Source: Spirochaetales bacterium Spiro_04
Lineage (GTDB): Bacteria; Spirochaetota; Spirochaetia; Sphaerochaetales; Sphaerochaetaceae
Assembly: GCA_001604325.1 (NCBI GenBank)
Contig: LVBF01000089.1
Coordinates: forward strand, 1-37,984
Direction: 5' to 3'
Length of the DNA: 37,984 nucleotides
Each line of letters starts with the position of its first letter. Position 1 is the stretch's first letter. Of the stretch, positions 29,308 to 37,984 are shown one piece after another. The notes beneath the pieces were generated by a model that was not told where the DNA came from, ran no database searches, and worked only from the letters and a program-made list of their open reading frames with translations. The translations under genes were made by a program, and so were the position numbers.

Positions 29308-30384
29308 ATGATGCATATGACCCTGAGATGGTTCGGCTCGAAGCACGATACCGTCACCTTGGAACAGATCCGACAGATTCCCGGAGTCGAGGGAGTCATC
29401 ACGACGCTGTACGACATCCCCGCCGGCGAAGTCTGGCCGCGCGAGCGCATCAAGGCGCTCAAGGATGAGGTCGAGGCCGCTGGCCTGAAGATCCTCGGCA
29501 TCGAGAGCGTCAACATCCACGACGACATCAAGATCGGCAACGAGAAGCGCGATCTGTGGATCGACAACTACATCGAGACCCTCGACGCCTTGGGAGCAGA
29601 GGGCATCACCACCGTCTGCTACAACTTCATGCCGGTCTTCGACTGGACCCGCACCGACCTGGCAAAGGTGCGCCACGACGGTTCGACGGTGCTCGCCTAC
29701 GACCAGAAGATTGTCGACACCATCGACCCGAAGGCGTTCTTCGACCAGACCAACGCCAGCAGCCAGGGCTTCGAGATGCCGGGCTGGGAGCCGGAGCGCC
29801 TCGCCAAGGTCAAGGACCTCTTCGACGCATACAAGGAGGTCACCGAGGAGAAGCTCTTCGACAACCTCGTCTACTTCCTCAAGCGCATCCAGCCGACCTG
29901 TGAGAAGTGGGGCATCAAGATGGCGATCCACCCCGACGACCCCGCCTGGCCGGTCTTCGGCCTGCCGAGGATCATCACCCGCCTCGACCGCATCCAGAAG
30001 CTGATGAAGGCCGTCGACGCTCCGTTCAACGGCGTCACCTTCTGTGCAGGTTCCTACGGCACCAACCCGAACAACGACCTGCCCGGCATGATCAGGGCGT
30101 TGAAGGGGCGCGTCCACTTCGCCCATATCCGCAACCTCCACCACTTTGAGGATGGGGTCTTCGAGGAAGCCGCCCACCTCTCCAGCGATGGTTCGTTCGA
30201 CCTCTATGAGATCGTCAAGGCGCTCTACGACATCGGGTTCGACGGTCCGGCACGACCGGACCACGGACGGATGATCTGGGGCGAGGTCGCGATGCCCGGC
30301 TACGGTCTCTACGACCGCGCCCTCGGCTCGCAGTATATCCTTGGGCTCTATGAGGCGATCACCAAAGCCGACCAGAGGAAGTGA
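29308..30384 (+). CDS. uxuA: Mannonate dehydratase
   Basis: MTLRWFGSKHDTVTLEQIRQIPGVEGVITTLYDIPAGEVW, AIHPDDPAWPVFGLPRI, HFAHIRNLHHF; GGAGGA upstream. Confidence 0.95.
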   Translation: MMHMTLRWFGSKHDTVTLEQIRQIPGVEGVITTLYDIPAGEVWPRERIKALKDEVEAAGLKILGIESVNIHDDIKIGNEKRDLWIDNYIETLDALGAEGITTVCYNFMPVFDWTRTDLAKVRHDGSTVLAYDQKIVDTIDPKAFFDQTNASSQGFEMPGWEPERLAKVKDLFDAYKEVTEEKLFDNLVYFLKRIQPTCEKWGIKMAIHPDDPAWPVFGLPRIITRLDRIQKLMKAVDAPFNGVTFCAGSYGTNPNNDLPGMIRALKGRVHFAHIRNLHHFEDGVFEEAAHLSSDGSFDLYEIVKALYDIGFDGPARPDHGRMIWGEVAMPGYGLYDRALGSQYILGLYEAITKADQRK

Positions 30385-30385
30385 T

Positions 30386-31102
30386 ATGCCCCCCTTCACC
30401 CGCACCACGGTCAGTGAGGAGATCTACCATACCCTGCGCATGGAGATCCTCTGTCTGCGCTTCAAACCCGGTGAGGAACTGAATCTGCAGCTGCTCGGTG
30501 AGCAGCTGCAGGTCAGCCGCAGCCCGGTCCGCGATGCGCTGATGCGCCTCGCCGGCGACAACCTCGTCGACATCTTCCCCCAGCGGGGGACACGCGTCTC
30601 CCTCATCAACCTCAAGCAGGTCGAGGAGGAGCGCTTCTTGCGCAAGAGTCTGGAAGAGAGCGCCGTCAAGAAGTTCATGTACCAGGGCAGGGAGGAGGAC
30701 TGGCAGGCCATGGAGAGAGCCATCGCCGACCAAGTGGCGGCGATGGAAAAGAGTGACTTCGTCGCCTTCCTTGAAGCCGACGATGCCTTCCACCAAGTGA
30801 TTTTCGAAGCCATTGGGATGGGACGGATCTGGAGGATCATCAAGGCGCAGGGCGGCAACCACCACCGCATCCGTCTCCTCTCCTTCTATGAGAAGAATGT
30901 CATCGCCAACATCATCGATGAACACCGTCGGATGTTGGCGGCCCTGCAGGCCAAGCAGATGGACACGGTCTTGGCCCTGCAGAACAACCACCTCTCCAAA
31001 CTCCTGCAGGAGACGGAGAGCATCGTCGCCCGTTACCCCAACTACTTCACCAAACAAGCCGCCCCTCGCCTCGGCAGTGCGGCACATAGGAGCACCCCAT
31101 GA
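30386..31102 (+). CDS. GntR-family (FCD-type) regulator
   Basis: N-terminal wHTH EEIYHTLRMEILCLRFKPGEELNLQLLGEQLQVSRSPVRDALMRLAGDNLVDIFPQRGTRV; all-helical C-terminus. Confidence 0.9.
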   Translation: MPPFTRTTVSEEIYHTLRMEILCLRFKPGEELNLQLLGEQLQVSRSPVRDALMRLAGDNLVDIFPQRGTRVSLINLKQVEEERFLRKSLEESAVKKFMYQGREEDWQAMERAIADQVAAMEKSDFVAFLEADDAFHQVIFEAIGMGRIWRIIKAQGGNHHRIRLLSFYEKNVIANIIDEHRRMLAALQAKQMDTVLALQNNHLSKLLQETESIVARYPNYFTKQAAPRLGSAAHRSTP

Positions 31103-32703
31103 AATTGACCGATGCTGGACTACAACAGAGAGAACTGTGGGAGAGTTCTTCCTACACCCTCCCCACCTTCGACCGCGTCGCGATGATCGAAGAGAGCGCA
31201 CAGAACCCCACGTGGGTCCACTTCGGTGCGGGCAACATCTTCCGCGTCTTCCCCGCCGCCCTGCAGCAGCGCCTGCTCAATCGCGGCCTGGCCACGACCG
31301 GCATCGTCGTCGGCGAGGGGTTCGACTACGAGATCATCGATGAGGTCTTCACCAAGCACGACAACCTCACCTTGATGGTGACCCTCAACAGCGACGGGTC
31401 GATCGCCAAGGAGGTCATCGCCTCCGTCGCGAGCGCCCACAAGTGCGATCCCCACTTCACCGAGGAGTGGGAGTTCTTCAAGGATCTCTTCAAAAAGCCA
31501 AGCCTGCAGATGGCCAGCATGACCATCACGGAGAAGGGGTATGGCCTCACCGGAGCAGACGGCTCCTACTCCCCCGCGGTGGCCAACGACCTGGCAGCGG
31601 GCCCTGCAAAGAGCTCACTCTTCATCCCCAAGCTCACCGCCCTGGTCTATGAGCGCTACCGTGCCACGGTGGGGCCGTTGGCTCTGGTGAGCATGGACAA
31701 CTGCTCCCACAACGGCGAGAAACTCGCCAACGCGGTCAAGACCGTCGCGAGAGAGTGGAAGGAGCGCGGCTTCGTCGATTCCGGCTTCCTCACCTACCTG
31801 GACGAGCAGGTCAGCTTCCCCTGGTCGATGATCGACAAGATCACCCCGCGCCCCGATGAGGCGGTCAAGCGGATGCTCGAGGCCGACGGCTTTGAGGATA
31901 GCGCCCTCATCGTCACCGAGCGACACACGTACACCGCACCCTTCGTCAATGCGGAGGCGCCGCAGTACCTGGTCATCGAGGACGACTTTCCCAACGGCAG
32001 ACCCGCCCTCGAGGAGGCCGGCGTCTCCTTCACCGACCGCGACACCGTCAACAAGGTGGAGCGGATGAAGGTCACCACCTGCCTCAACCCCCTCCATACC
32101 GCCCTGGCGATCTACGGGTGCCTGCTCTCTCACACCTTGATCAGCGAGGAGATGCGGGATGGGGAGCTCAAGCGCCTCGTCGAGCGCATCGGCTACGACG
32201 AAGGCATGCCGGTGGTCGTCGATCCGAAGATCCTCGACCCCAAGGCCTTCATCGAGGAGGTCCTCACCGTCCGCTTCCCCAACCCCTTCATGCCGGACAC
32301 CCCCCAGCGGATCGCCACCGATACGAGCCAGAAGCTCGCCATCCGCTTCGGGGAGACCATCAAGGCGTACCTCGGTGACCCCACCCTCGATGTCGCCAAC
32401 CTGAAGATGATCCCGCTGGTCTATGCCGGGTACCTGCGCTACCTGATGGGCCTCGATGATGACCTGGTCCCCTTCGCGTTGAGCCCCGACCCGCGCCTCG
32501 CAGAGCTTCAGCAGTTTGTCAAGGACATCACGATCGGTGATGACGGTCCCTTCCCTCAGCTGGAGGCGATCCTGCAAGACGACACCATCTGGGGAGTCGA
32601 CCTGGTCGCCATCGGGATGGCCCCGCTCGTCCGCTCCTACTTCACCAGCTTGATCGCCGGCAAGGGAGCGATCCGGAACACCTTGCGCGAGTACGTCTGG
32701 TAG
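31099..32703 (+). CDS. uxuB: Mannitol dehydrogenase family / fructuronate reductase
   Basis: WVHFGAGNIFRVFPAALQQ, SMDNCSHNGEKL, FPWSMIDKITPRP; ATGA overlap with gntR. Confidence 0.88.
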   Translation: MKLTDAGLQQRELWESSSYTLPTFDRVAMIEESAQNPTWVHFGAGNIFRVFPAALQQRLLNRGLATTGIVVGEGFDYEIIDEVFTKHDNLTLMVTLNSDGSIAKEVIASVASAHKCDPHFTEEWEFFKDLFKKPSLQMASMTITEKGYGLTGADGSYSPAVANDLAAGPAKSSLFIPKLTALVYERYRATVGPLALVSMDNCSHNGEKLANAVKTVAREWKERGFVDSGFLTYLDEQVSFPWSMIDKITPRPDEAVKRMLEADGFEDSALIVTERHTYTAPFVNAEAPQYLVIEDDFPNGRPALEEAGVSFTDRDTVNKVERMKVTTCLNPLHTALAIYGCLLSHTLISEEMRDGELKRLVERIGYDEGMPVVVDPKILDPKAFIEEVLTVRFPNPFMPDTPQRIATDTSQKLAIRFGETIKAYLGDPTLDVANLKMIPLVYAGYLRYLMGLDDDLVPFALSPDPRLAELQQFVKDITIGDDGPFPQLEAILQDDTIWGVDLVAIGMAPLVRSYFTSLIAGKGAIRNTLREYVW

Positions 32704-32717
32704 GAGATACTCTCTCT

Positions 32718-33662
32718 ATGAGTCGTCCAAACGCACGGTACATCAGTAAAATTCTCTATCTCATGCTCGGGACTGCGGTGGCGGGATTCGCCATCGCGGT
32801 CTTCATCACCCCGGCCAAGATCGCCTCGGGCGGGGTCAATGGCATCGCCACGATCATCTACCACCGCACCGGATGGGATACCGGGGCGACGATGCTCATC
32901 ATCAGCGTACCGCTCTTTCTCATCGGTATGAAGGTCTTCGGGAAGACGTACGGAGCCACAAGCCTGGCCGGCACGCTCCTCCTCTCCGCCTGGGTAAGCC
33001 TCTTTGGCCAACTCACCGGCTACCAGGGCATCCTCCCCTACGTCGACCGCATGGATACGCTGCTCTCGGCGATCTTCGGTGGGGTGCTCTTGGGCAGCGG
33101 CATCGGCATCGTGATGCGCACCGGCGCCAACACCGGCGGCACCGACATCCTCACGCAGATCGTCAGCCGCTACACGCCCCTCCCGCTCGGGACGGCCCTC
33201 TTTCTCGTGGACGGGTTCGTCATCATCCTCGGGGCCCTGAACTTCGGCCTTGAGCGCGCCCTCTTCGCCGTCATCACCCTCTACCTCTCCGGTCAGATGG
33301 TGAACTACATGGTGATGAACCTCGGGACCAAGTACGCCAAGACCGCCTACATCGTCAGCGACCACCACGAGGCCATCGGGCGGCGGATCATCAGTGAGCT
33401 GCGCCATGGCGGCACCCTCATCTCAGGAGTGGGGATCTTCACCCAACGCGAACGCCCCATCCTGCTGGCGGTGGTCCATAACCAACAGATCAACCTTCTC
33501 ACCCAGATCGTCCACGAAGAGGACCCCAAGGCGTTCATGTTCGTCCACGAGACCTATCAGGTGCTTGGAGAGGGGTTCGTCCCGATGGGACGCATCGTCT
33601 CATCAAAAAAACAACGTAACCAGCAGCACGGTCCAAATCGCACTCAAACTGATCGAGATTGA
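32718..33662 (+). CDS. YitT-family membrane protein (C-terminal DUF2179-like domain)
   Basis: GFAIAVFITPAKIASGGVNGIATIIYH, TGANTGGTDILTQIV, C-terminal GGTLISGVGIFTQRERPILLAVV. Confidence 0.85.
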   Translation: MSRPNARYISKILYLMLGTAVAGFAIAVFITPAKIASGGVNGIATIIYHRTGWDTGATMLIISVPLFLIGMKVFGKTYGATSLAGTLLLSAWVSLFGQLTGYQGILPYVDRMDTLLSAIFGGVLLGSGIGIVMRTGANTGGTDILTQIVSRYTPLPLGTALFLVDGFVIILGALNFGLERALFAVITLYLSGQMVNYMVMNLGTKYAKTAYIVSDHHEAIGRRIISELRHGGTLISGVGIFTQRERPILLAVVHNQQINLLTQIVHEEDPKAFMFVHETYQVLGEGFVPMGRIVSSKKQRNQQHGPNRTQTDRD

Positions 33663-34301
33663 GCTCATCGCCCCCTGCACCTGGCCGATCTCCATCGCCT
33701 TGCTCGTCCCCAACGCGTGGCTTGCACAGCCGATGGCCACCCCTTGGGCGACCGGGTCCTTGACGGCGAAGAGCGTGATCAACAGAGGGGCGAAGAGATT
33801 GCCCGCCAGGCCACTGATGATGGTGCTGGCGATGGTGAGGGCCGAGATGCCCCCCATCTGCTCGGCAAGCGCGATGGCCACGGGAGTGGTCACCGACTTG
33901 GGGATGAGGGAGGCGGTGACCGCCTCATGCAAGCCCATCAACCTGCTGAGGAGAACGACGCTGCCTATGGCGGCAGCCGAACCCGCCAGTGTGCCGAGGA
34001 CGATCGGGAAGAAGGTGGAGAGCAACACCGCGCGCTGACGATAGACGGTCAGGGCGAGGACGGCGGTCACCGGGGCGAGGAAGAGGAGGATGATGGAGGA
34101 GCCCGCCTCAAAGTATTCATGGGGGATCCCAAAGAGCTTGAGGGTGGCCACGATGATGATCAAGGCGATGATCAGCGGGTTGGCGAGGGGGTGCTTCACC
34201 TTCTCATTGATCGAGAGCCCCACCTTGAACGCGACGATGGAGAGCGTGATGCCGAAGAGCGGGGAGGAGAGGATTTCACGCACGGCGACCTCCCACCACA
34301 C
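33603..34301 (-). CDS. lrgB: LrgB/CidB-family protein
   Basis: LSRLMGLHEAVTASLIPKSVTTPVAIALAEQMGGISALT. Confidence 0.92.
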   Translation of the reverse strand: MWWEVAVREILSSPLFGITLSIVAFKVGLSINEKVKHPLANPLIIALIIIVATLKLFGIPHEYFEAGSSIILLFLAPVTAVLALTVYRQRAVLLSTFFPIVLGTLAGSAAAIGSVVLLSRLMGLHEAVTASLIPKSVTTPVAIALAEQMGGISALTIASTIISGLAGNLFAPLLITLFAVKDPVAQGVAIGCASHALGTSKAMEIGQVQGAMSSISISLSAIWTVLLVTLFF

Positions 34302-34647
34302 GCTGCTGGATCCGGATGACCAGGGTGACGGTCCACGCAGAGACGGCGAAGCAGATGACCATGCTGACGAGGTTGACCAAGAGCAACTGCCACCAAATCG
34401 AAGAGATGACGTCGAAGTACCGGATGATGGACATCCCCGGGGGGATGAAGAAGAAGGTCATGTTGCGCAGCAGGAAGTCGGCGCTCTCTCCCAGATGCTC
34501 TTCCTTGAGCACTCCGGAGACGAGGAGGAGCAGCACCAGGAGCATGCTCACCACGCTGCCGGGAAGGGTGAACGGCAAGAGGGCGGCGATCATATCCCCG
34601 ACAAGGCAGAGGGCGAAGATGAGGGCGAGCTGACCGAGGTACTTCAT
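34276..34647 (-). CDS. lrgA: LrgA/CidA-family holin-like protein
   Basis: LPGSVVSMLLVLLLLVSGVLKEEHLGESADFLLRNMTFFFIPPGMSII. Confidence 0.92.
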   Translation of the reverse strand: MKYLGQLALIFALCLVGDMIAALLPFTLPGSVVSMLLVLLLLVSGVLKEEHLGESADFLLRNMTFFFIPPGMSIIRYFDVISSIWWQLLLVNLVSMVICFAVSAWTVTLVIRIQQRVVGGRRA

Positions 34648-34694
34648 TACAAAGCACCATACTCCATCGCTCGGGCTCTGTGAAGTAGTTTTGG

Positions 34695-34723
34695 TTCACA
34701 GACCCCGCTCCTTCGGCTATACT
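34695..34723 (+). promoter_or_regulatory. Promoter for the endonuclease gene
   Basis: TTCACA - 17 bp - TATACT, 18 bp upstream of ATG 34742. Confidence 0.5.
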
Positions 34724-34741
34724 CAGCTCCAAGGAGCAAGG

Positions 34742-35791
34742 ATGGCAACCAAGAAACAGACGACGACACAAACACGCAAGGTCACGAAGGCGAAGAAGCG
34801 GGGCAAACGCCTCCTCCTGCTGCTCGCCCTCGTCGTGGTGCTCTGGCTTCTCTCCCTCGTCTTCGCACCCAGCGAAGATGAGTATCTGCAGAGCGGCGCT
34901 ACCTACATCGTGGACCTCGAGCTGCCCGCCTATGATGAGGGAGAGATCGTGGTCCGCCACCCGGGCTTCACCCTCCTCTACGACGAGGAGCATGAACAGG
35001 CCCGCTGGGTCGCCTACCACCTTACCCGGGATGAACTGTACGGGACGGCGAAGCGAAAGGACAACTTCCGCGCTGACCCCTCCATCCCGACCGGGTCGGC
35101 CGAGCTGGCCGACTACCGCGGCAGCGGCTACGACCGCGGCCACCTGATCCCCGCCGGGGACCTCACCTGGTCGGATGAGGCGATGAGCGCCTCCTTCTTC
35201 CTCAGCAACATGAGTCCGCAGGACGGCTCCTTCAACCGAGGCATCTGGTCCCAGCTGGAGGCAGTGGTGAGAAACTTCGCCGACACCGAGGGTGCCGTCT
35301 ATGTGGTGACCGGCCCGGTCCTCACCGACGGACCGTACCAGACCATCGGGGCAAACGAGGTCTCGGTGCCGAACTCATACTACAAGGTCATCCTCGACTA
35401 CGAGGAGCCGGAGTTGAAGGCCATCGGCTTTGTGCTGCCCAACGAAGGCTCGAAGAGCGACCTGAAGAGCTTCGCCACCACCGTCCGGGAGGTGGAGGAT
35501 CTCACCGGGCTCGACTTCTTCCACCGCCTCCCCGACATGCAGGAGGAGCTGCTCGAGACGCGATACGACACCGAGGCGTGGGACTTCTCCCCCTTCACGG
35601 CCAGTGAGCAGGCGCGGCAAGCCTATGAGAGCGGCACGGTGCACCCAGCCCAGACGGAGAGCGGCACCTACCGCCTCATCAAGGGGACGCTGGACACGGT
35701 CTTAGTGACCATCAAGCGGGAGAGCCGCTCACTCATCGAGCTCTTCATCCCCCGCGCCCAGCTGAAGACTGCGGTTCCGTTCCTCTACTGA
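34742..35791 (+). CDS. DNA/RNA nonspecific endonuclease (NUC1 family) with N-terminal membrane anchor/signal
   Basis: LADYRGSGYDRGHLIPAGD (DRGH motif), FFLSNMSPQDGSFNRGIWSQLE; basic N-terminus then LLLLLALVVVLWLLSLVF. Confidence 0.9.
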   Translation: MATKKQTTTQTRKVTKAKKRGKRLLLLLALVVVLWLLSLVFAPSEDEYLQSGATYIVDLELPAYDEGEIVVRHPGFTLLYDEEHEQARWVAYHLTRDELYGTAKRKDNFRADPSIPTGSAELADYRGSGYDRGHLIPAGDLTWSDEAMSASFFLSNMSPQDGSFNRGIWSQLEAVVRNFADTEGAVYVVTGPVLTDGPYQTIGANEVSVPNSYYKVILDYEEPELKAIGFVLPNEGSKSDLKSFATTVREVEDLTGLDFFHRLPDMQEELLETRYDTEAWDFSPFTASEQARQAYESGTVHPAQTESGTYRLIKGTLDTVLVTIKRESRSLIELFIPRAQLKTAVPFLY

Positions 35792-35798
35792 GATACTA

Positions 35799-35820
35799 CA
35801 GGCCGCCTCTCGGCGGCCTG
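35799..35820 (+). terminator. Hairpin downstream of the endonuclease gene
   Basis: CAGGCCGCC-TCTC-GGCGGCCTG perfect 9-bp stem; no strong T tract. Confidence 0.5.
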
Positions 35821-35842
35821 CACTCCCATCATGAGAAATCTC

Positions 35843-35940
35843 CTACTTGGAGATCAACATCGTCTTTGGATCGAGGGAGACGCCCATCGGCTTCTCCATC
35901 ATGGCCCCTTGGGCCTTGACGGCGGTCATCTGGCAGGACG
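35843..35940 (-). pseudogene. C-terminal fragment of an unidentified protein
   Basis: QMTAVKAQGAMMEKPMGVSLDPKTMLISK* is open only in this short stretch and abuts GH31 remnant sequence. Confidence 0.35.
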
Positions 35941-35943
35941 ACT

Positions 35944-36250
35944 GAGCGCATCGTCTCCTCACCACTGTCCATCTGCCAATTGTCTTTCGGCTTGTTGCCC
36001 TCATGAATCCTCATGAGGGGGTGAAGGCGACGAATTCCGCCCAACTGATGAGCAACTCCTTGCTGCGCTTCATCCCATAGAGGGTCGTGTACCCCCGATG
36101 TCGCTGTGGTGGAGACCCATGCCGCTCATAGAGGGCGATAGGGCGGCGGTGATGACCGTCGGTAGTCCATCGTCCTCTAACCAATCGACATTCTGGTCGC
36201 CCGCCCATATCATCCGGCAGTACTTGAGGCCCACCGTATTGCCGGCACAT
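35944..36250 (-). pseudogene. GH31 alpha-glucosidase remnant
   Basis: KYCRMIWAGDQNVDWLEDDGLPTVITAALS...GLHHSDIGG/YTTLYGMKRSKELLISWAEFVAFTP/LMRIHEGNKPKDNWQMDSGEETMR, split by two frameshifts. Confidence 0.8.
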
Positions 36251-36480
36251 ATCAAGGAGAGGATTACGTTGAAGAAGCGGCCGAAGAATGAGCAACCGTC
36301 TATGACGGCTGCCTCCTACAACTCCTTGGGTATGGATTTCATGAAGGCGGTGACCAAGAAGATCAACAGCGGAATATTCACCGCGGTATATAGCTATATC
36401 AGGGCAAGGAAGAAATTGTATAATTCGGGTTTTATGATCAGGGAGAAGTATGGCACCATGATCATCCTCCCTAAGGGAAC
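36236..36480 (-). pseudogene. ABC sugar transporter permease (MalG-like) remnant
   Basis: ELYNFFLALI*LYTAVNIPLLIFLVTAFMKSIPKEL*EAAVIDGCSFFGRFFNVIL contains the EAA motif and two in-frame TAG stops. Confidence 0.75.
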
Positions 36481-36703
36481 TAACGAGGTGTTGGAGGAAG
36501 CTGACCTTTTGGTTAAAAGCAGAAGCAGCGACGGCGTATTGCTAGACTCCGATGCATGTTTCCATCAGTACCCAGGAGGAAGAACGTCCCGTGGATACTA
36601 TCCGAAAATCGGGAAGCATGAATTGCAAATCGTTTCATTCACCTCGTTTACGTTAGTCCAAATAGCATCTAATTCTTTTTTACATATTAACTTGTTATTC
36701 TTC

Positions 36704-36731
36704 TTGACAACCCCTTTTGGACGCCTATACT
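36704..36731 (+). promoter_or_regulatory. Promoter of the truncated ROK gene
   Basis: TTGACA - 16 bp - TATACT. Confidence 0.65.
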
Positions 36732-36738
36732 GAGTGTA

Positions 36739-36774
36739 GATTCTAGTTGGTGCAAAAACAAACAAACTAGAATC
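36739..36774. promoter_or_regulatory. Candidate ROK/XylR-type operator
   Basis: Perfect 10-bp inverted repeat GATTCTAGTT-N16-AACTAGAATC immediately downstream of the -10 element. Confidence 0.6.
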
Positions 36775-36785
36775 AGGGGGTATCG

Positions 36786-36998
36786 ATGGGCACTCCTCGG
36801 AGAACCAGACTCATTAATTCCTCTCGCATCATTCATCGTCTATGGATAGAGGATGAACTCAGTCGTGCCGATCTAGCTTCCCGACTCGGACTTAACCGAT
36901 CCTCGGTCTCCAATATCGTCGCAGATCTTATGCAACGTGGTATCGTCAGAGAGAATAAGATCATAGACCCCGGCCCAAAAGGTGGCAGAATCAGCTAA
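36786..36998 (+). pseudogene. ROK-family regulator, truncated to its N-terminal HTH
   Basis: RIIHRLWIEDELSRADLASRLGLNRSSVSNIVADLMQRGIVRENKIIDPGPKGGRIS*; expected sugar-kinase-like domain absent. Confidence 0.75.
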
Positions 36999-37037
36999 GA
37001 CCTCTGTCAAGACAGGATAGCTAGAAAATAAGGAATT

Positions 37038-37984
37038 TCATGCTACCTGTTCTTTAATATCGTCTTCCCCAACGGGGAAACATCCTTTGTTATAGACTTC
37101 ATTCGGTATCTGGTAATCCAGTCCTTGATGAGGTCGTTCGCTATTGAAAGAAACGATGAAGCTTGACAGTCCTGCTTCCAGTTCTTTCATCGTCCTCCAG
37201 TCGTGAAGGAATATGCACTCATACTTCAGAGTCAGCCAAGTCCGCTCGATATAGACATTGTCCAGACATCTGCCAATCCCATCCATGCTTATCTCAATCC
37301 CATAGCTCTGCAATGCCTCGATGAACTCATTGCTGCAGAATTGAGATCCGCAGTCGGTGTTGAAGATGGCAGGGACCCCATACCTGGCTACAGTCTCATG
37401 CAGGCAATTGAGGCAGAACTCGGTGTCCATAGACTCACTGAGGTTCCAGCTCAGGATCTTTCTGCTGTACAAATCAATGATCGCCGTCAAGTAGACCATC
37501 CTCCCGTCAAGCTTTATGTAGGTGATATCCGTAGCCCAGACCTGATTGACATAGGCAATGGTCTTTCCTCTCAGCAGGTATGGGTACTTCTTGAATTTCC
37601 TTTTCGGAGGCCTGGTGGTCTTAAACCTGGGCCTAAGTCCTTTGAGACCCAACCGTTGGTACATGAGCCTGACCCGCTTCTCCGTGGCTTCCGGATGGCC
37701 GTTCCGCATCATATAGTGACTCATCTTCCGATACCCGTAGGTAGGATGGGCCTCCCATGCATCCAATACAGCTGAGGCAAAGGCCAGTTCGCTCTCCTTC
37801 TTTGCATCAAGCTGTCTCTGTCGCTCTTGCCTCGCATCTTTGTCCTGCTGCGCTTTCCACCTGTAGTAACCGCTACGGCTTATCTTCAGCAGCCTGCACT
37901 GGTCGGCGATGGAGAGCCCAATTCCGGTACCCTGGAGCTCGTGGGCGATATCCTCGTCCACGAGCTCATACAGCGTCAGTCCTC
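37038..37984 (-). mobile_element. IS3-family transposase OrfB, element runs off the right edge
   Basis: HTYGYRKMSHYM-like region, VWATDITYIKLDGRMVYLTAIIDLYSRKILSW, NTDCGSQF, ERTWLTLKYE (DDE), FNSERPHQGLDY; start codon uncertain (frame open to the edge). Confidence 0.92.

Noticed and set aside
36098-36733. 211-aa plus-strand ORF
   Set aside because: The minus strand of the same region encodes recognisable permease and GH31 remnants; the plus ORF shows no family resemblance.

Overview
The window looks like a high-GC bacterial chromosomal segment, possibly Spirochaetota (Sphaerochaeta-like); that assignment is inference from general gene content only. It is dominated by sugar catabolism. (1) A ~14 kb leftward cluster at about 0.66-14.8 kb: rhaA, a class II aldolase, rhaM, a DeoR regulator, a complete E2/E3/fused-E1 2-oxoacid-dehydrogenase-type complex, a PHP-domain protein, an SDR, a zinc alcohol dehydrogenase and rhaB, with a divergent AraC regulator. 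(2) Divergent fucU/fucI genes with a LacI-type operator. (3) A YiaK-like dehydrogenase and an AddAB-type helicase/nuclease pair. (4) A CPBP protease and enolase. (5) A UPF0158-GNAT fusion, a NagB-like protein and a uxuA-gntR-uxuB hexuronate operon. (6) YitT, LrgAB and a membrane-anchored DNA/RNA nonspecific endonuclease. (7) A right-hand gene graveyard holding a chimeric ABC-permease/GH31 pseudogene and a ROK regulator apparently truncated next to an IS3-family transposase. The best candidate for an undescribed system is the rhamnose locus carrying its own E1-E2-E3 complex plus PHP/SDR/ADH enzymes under a DeoR regulator. No CRISPR array, rRNA or tRNA was recognised.
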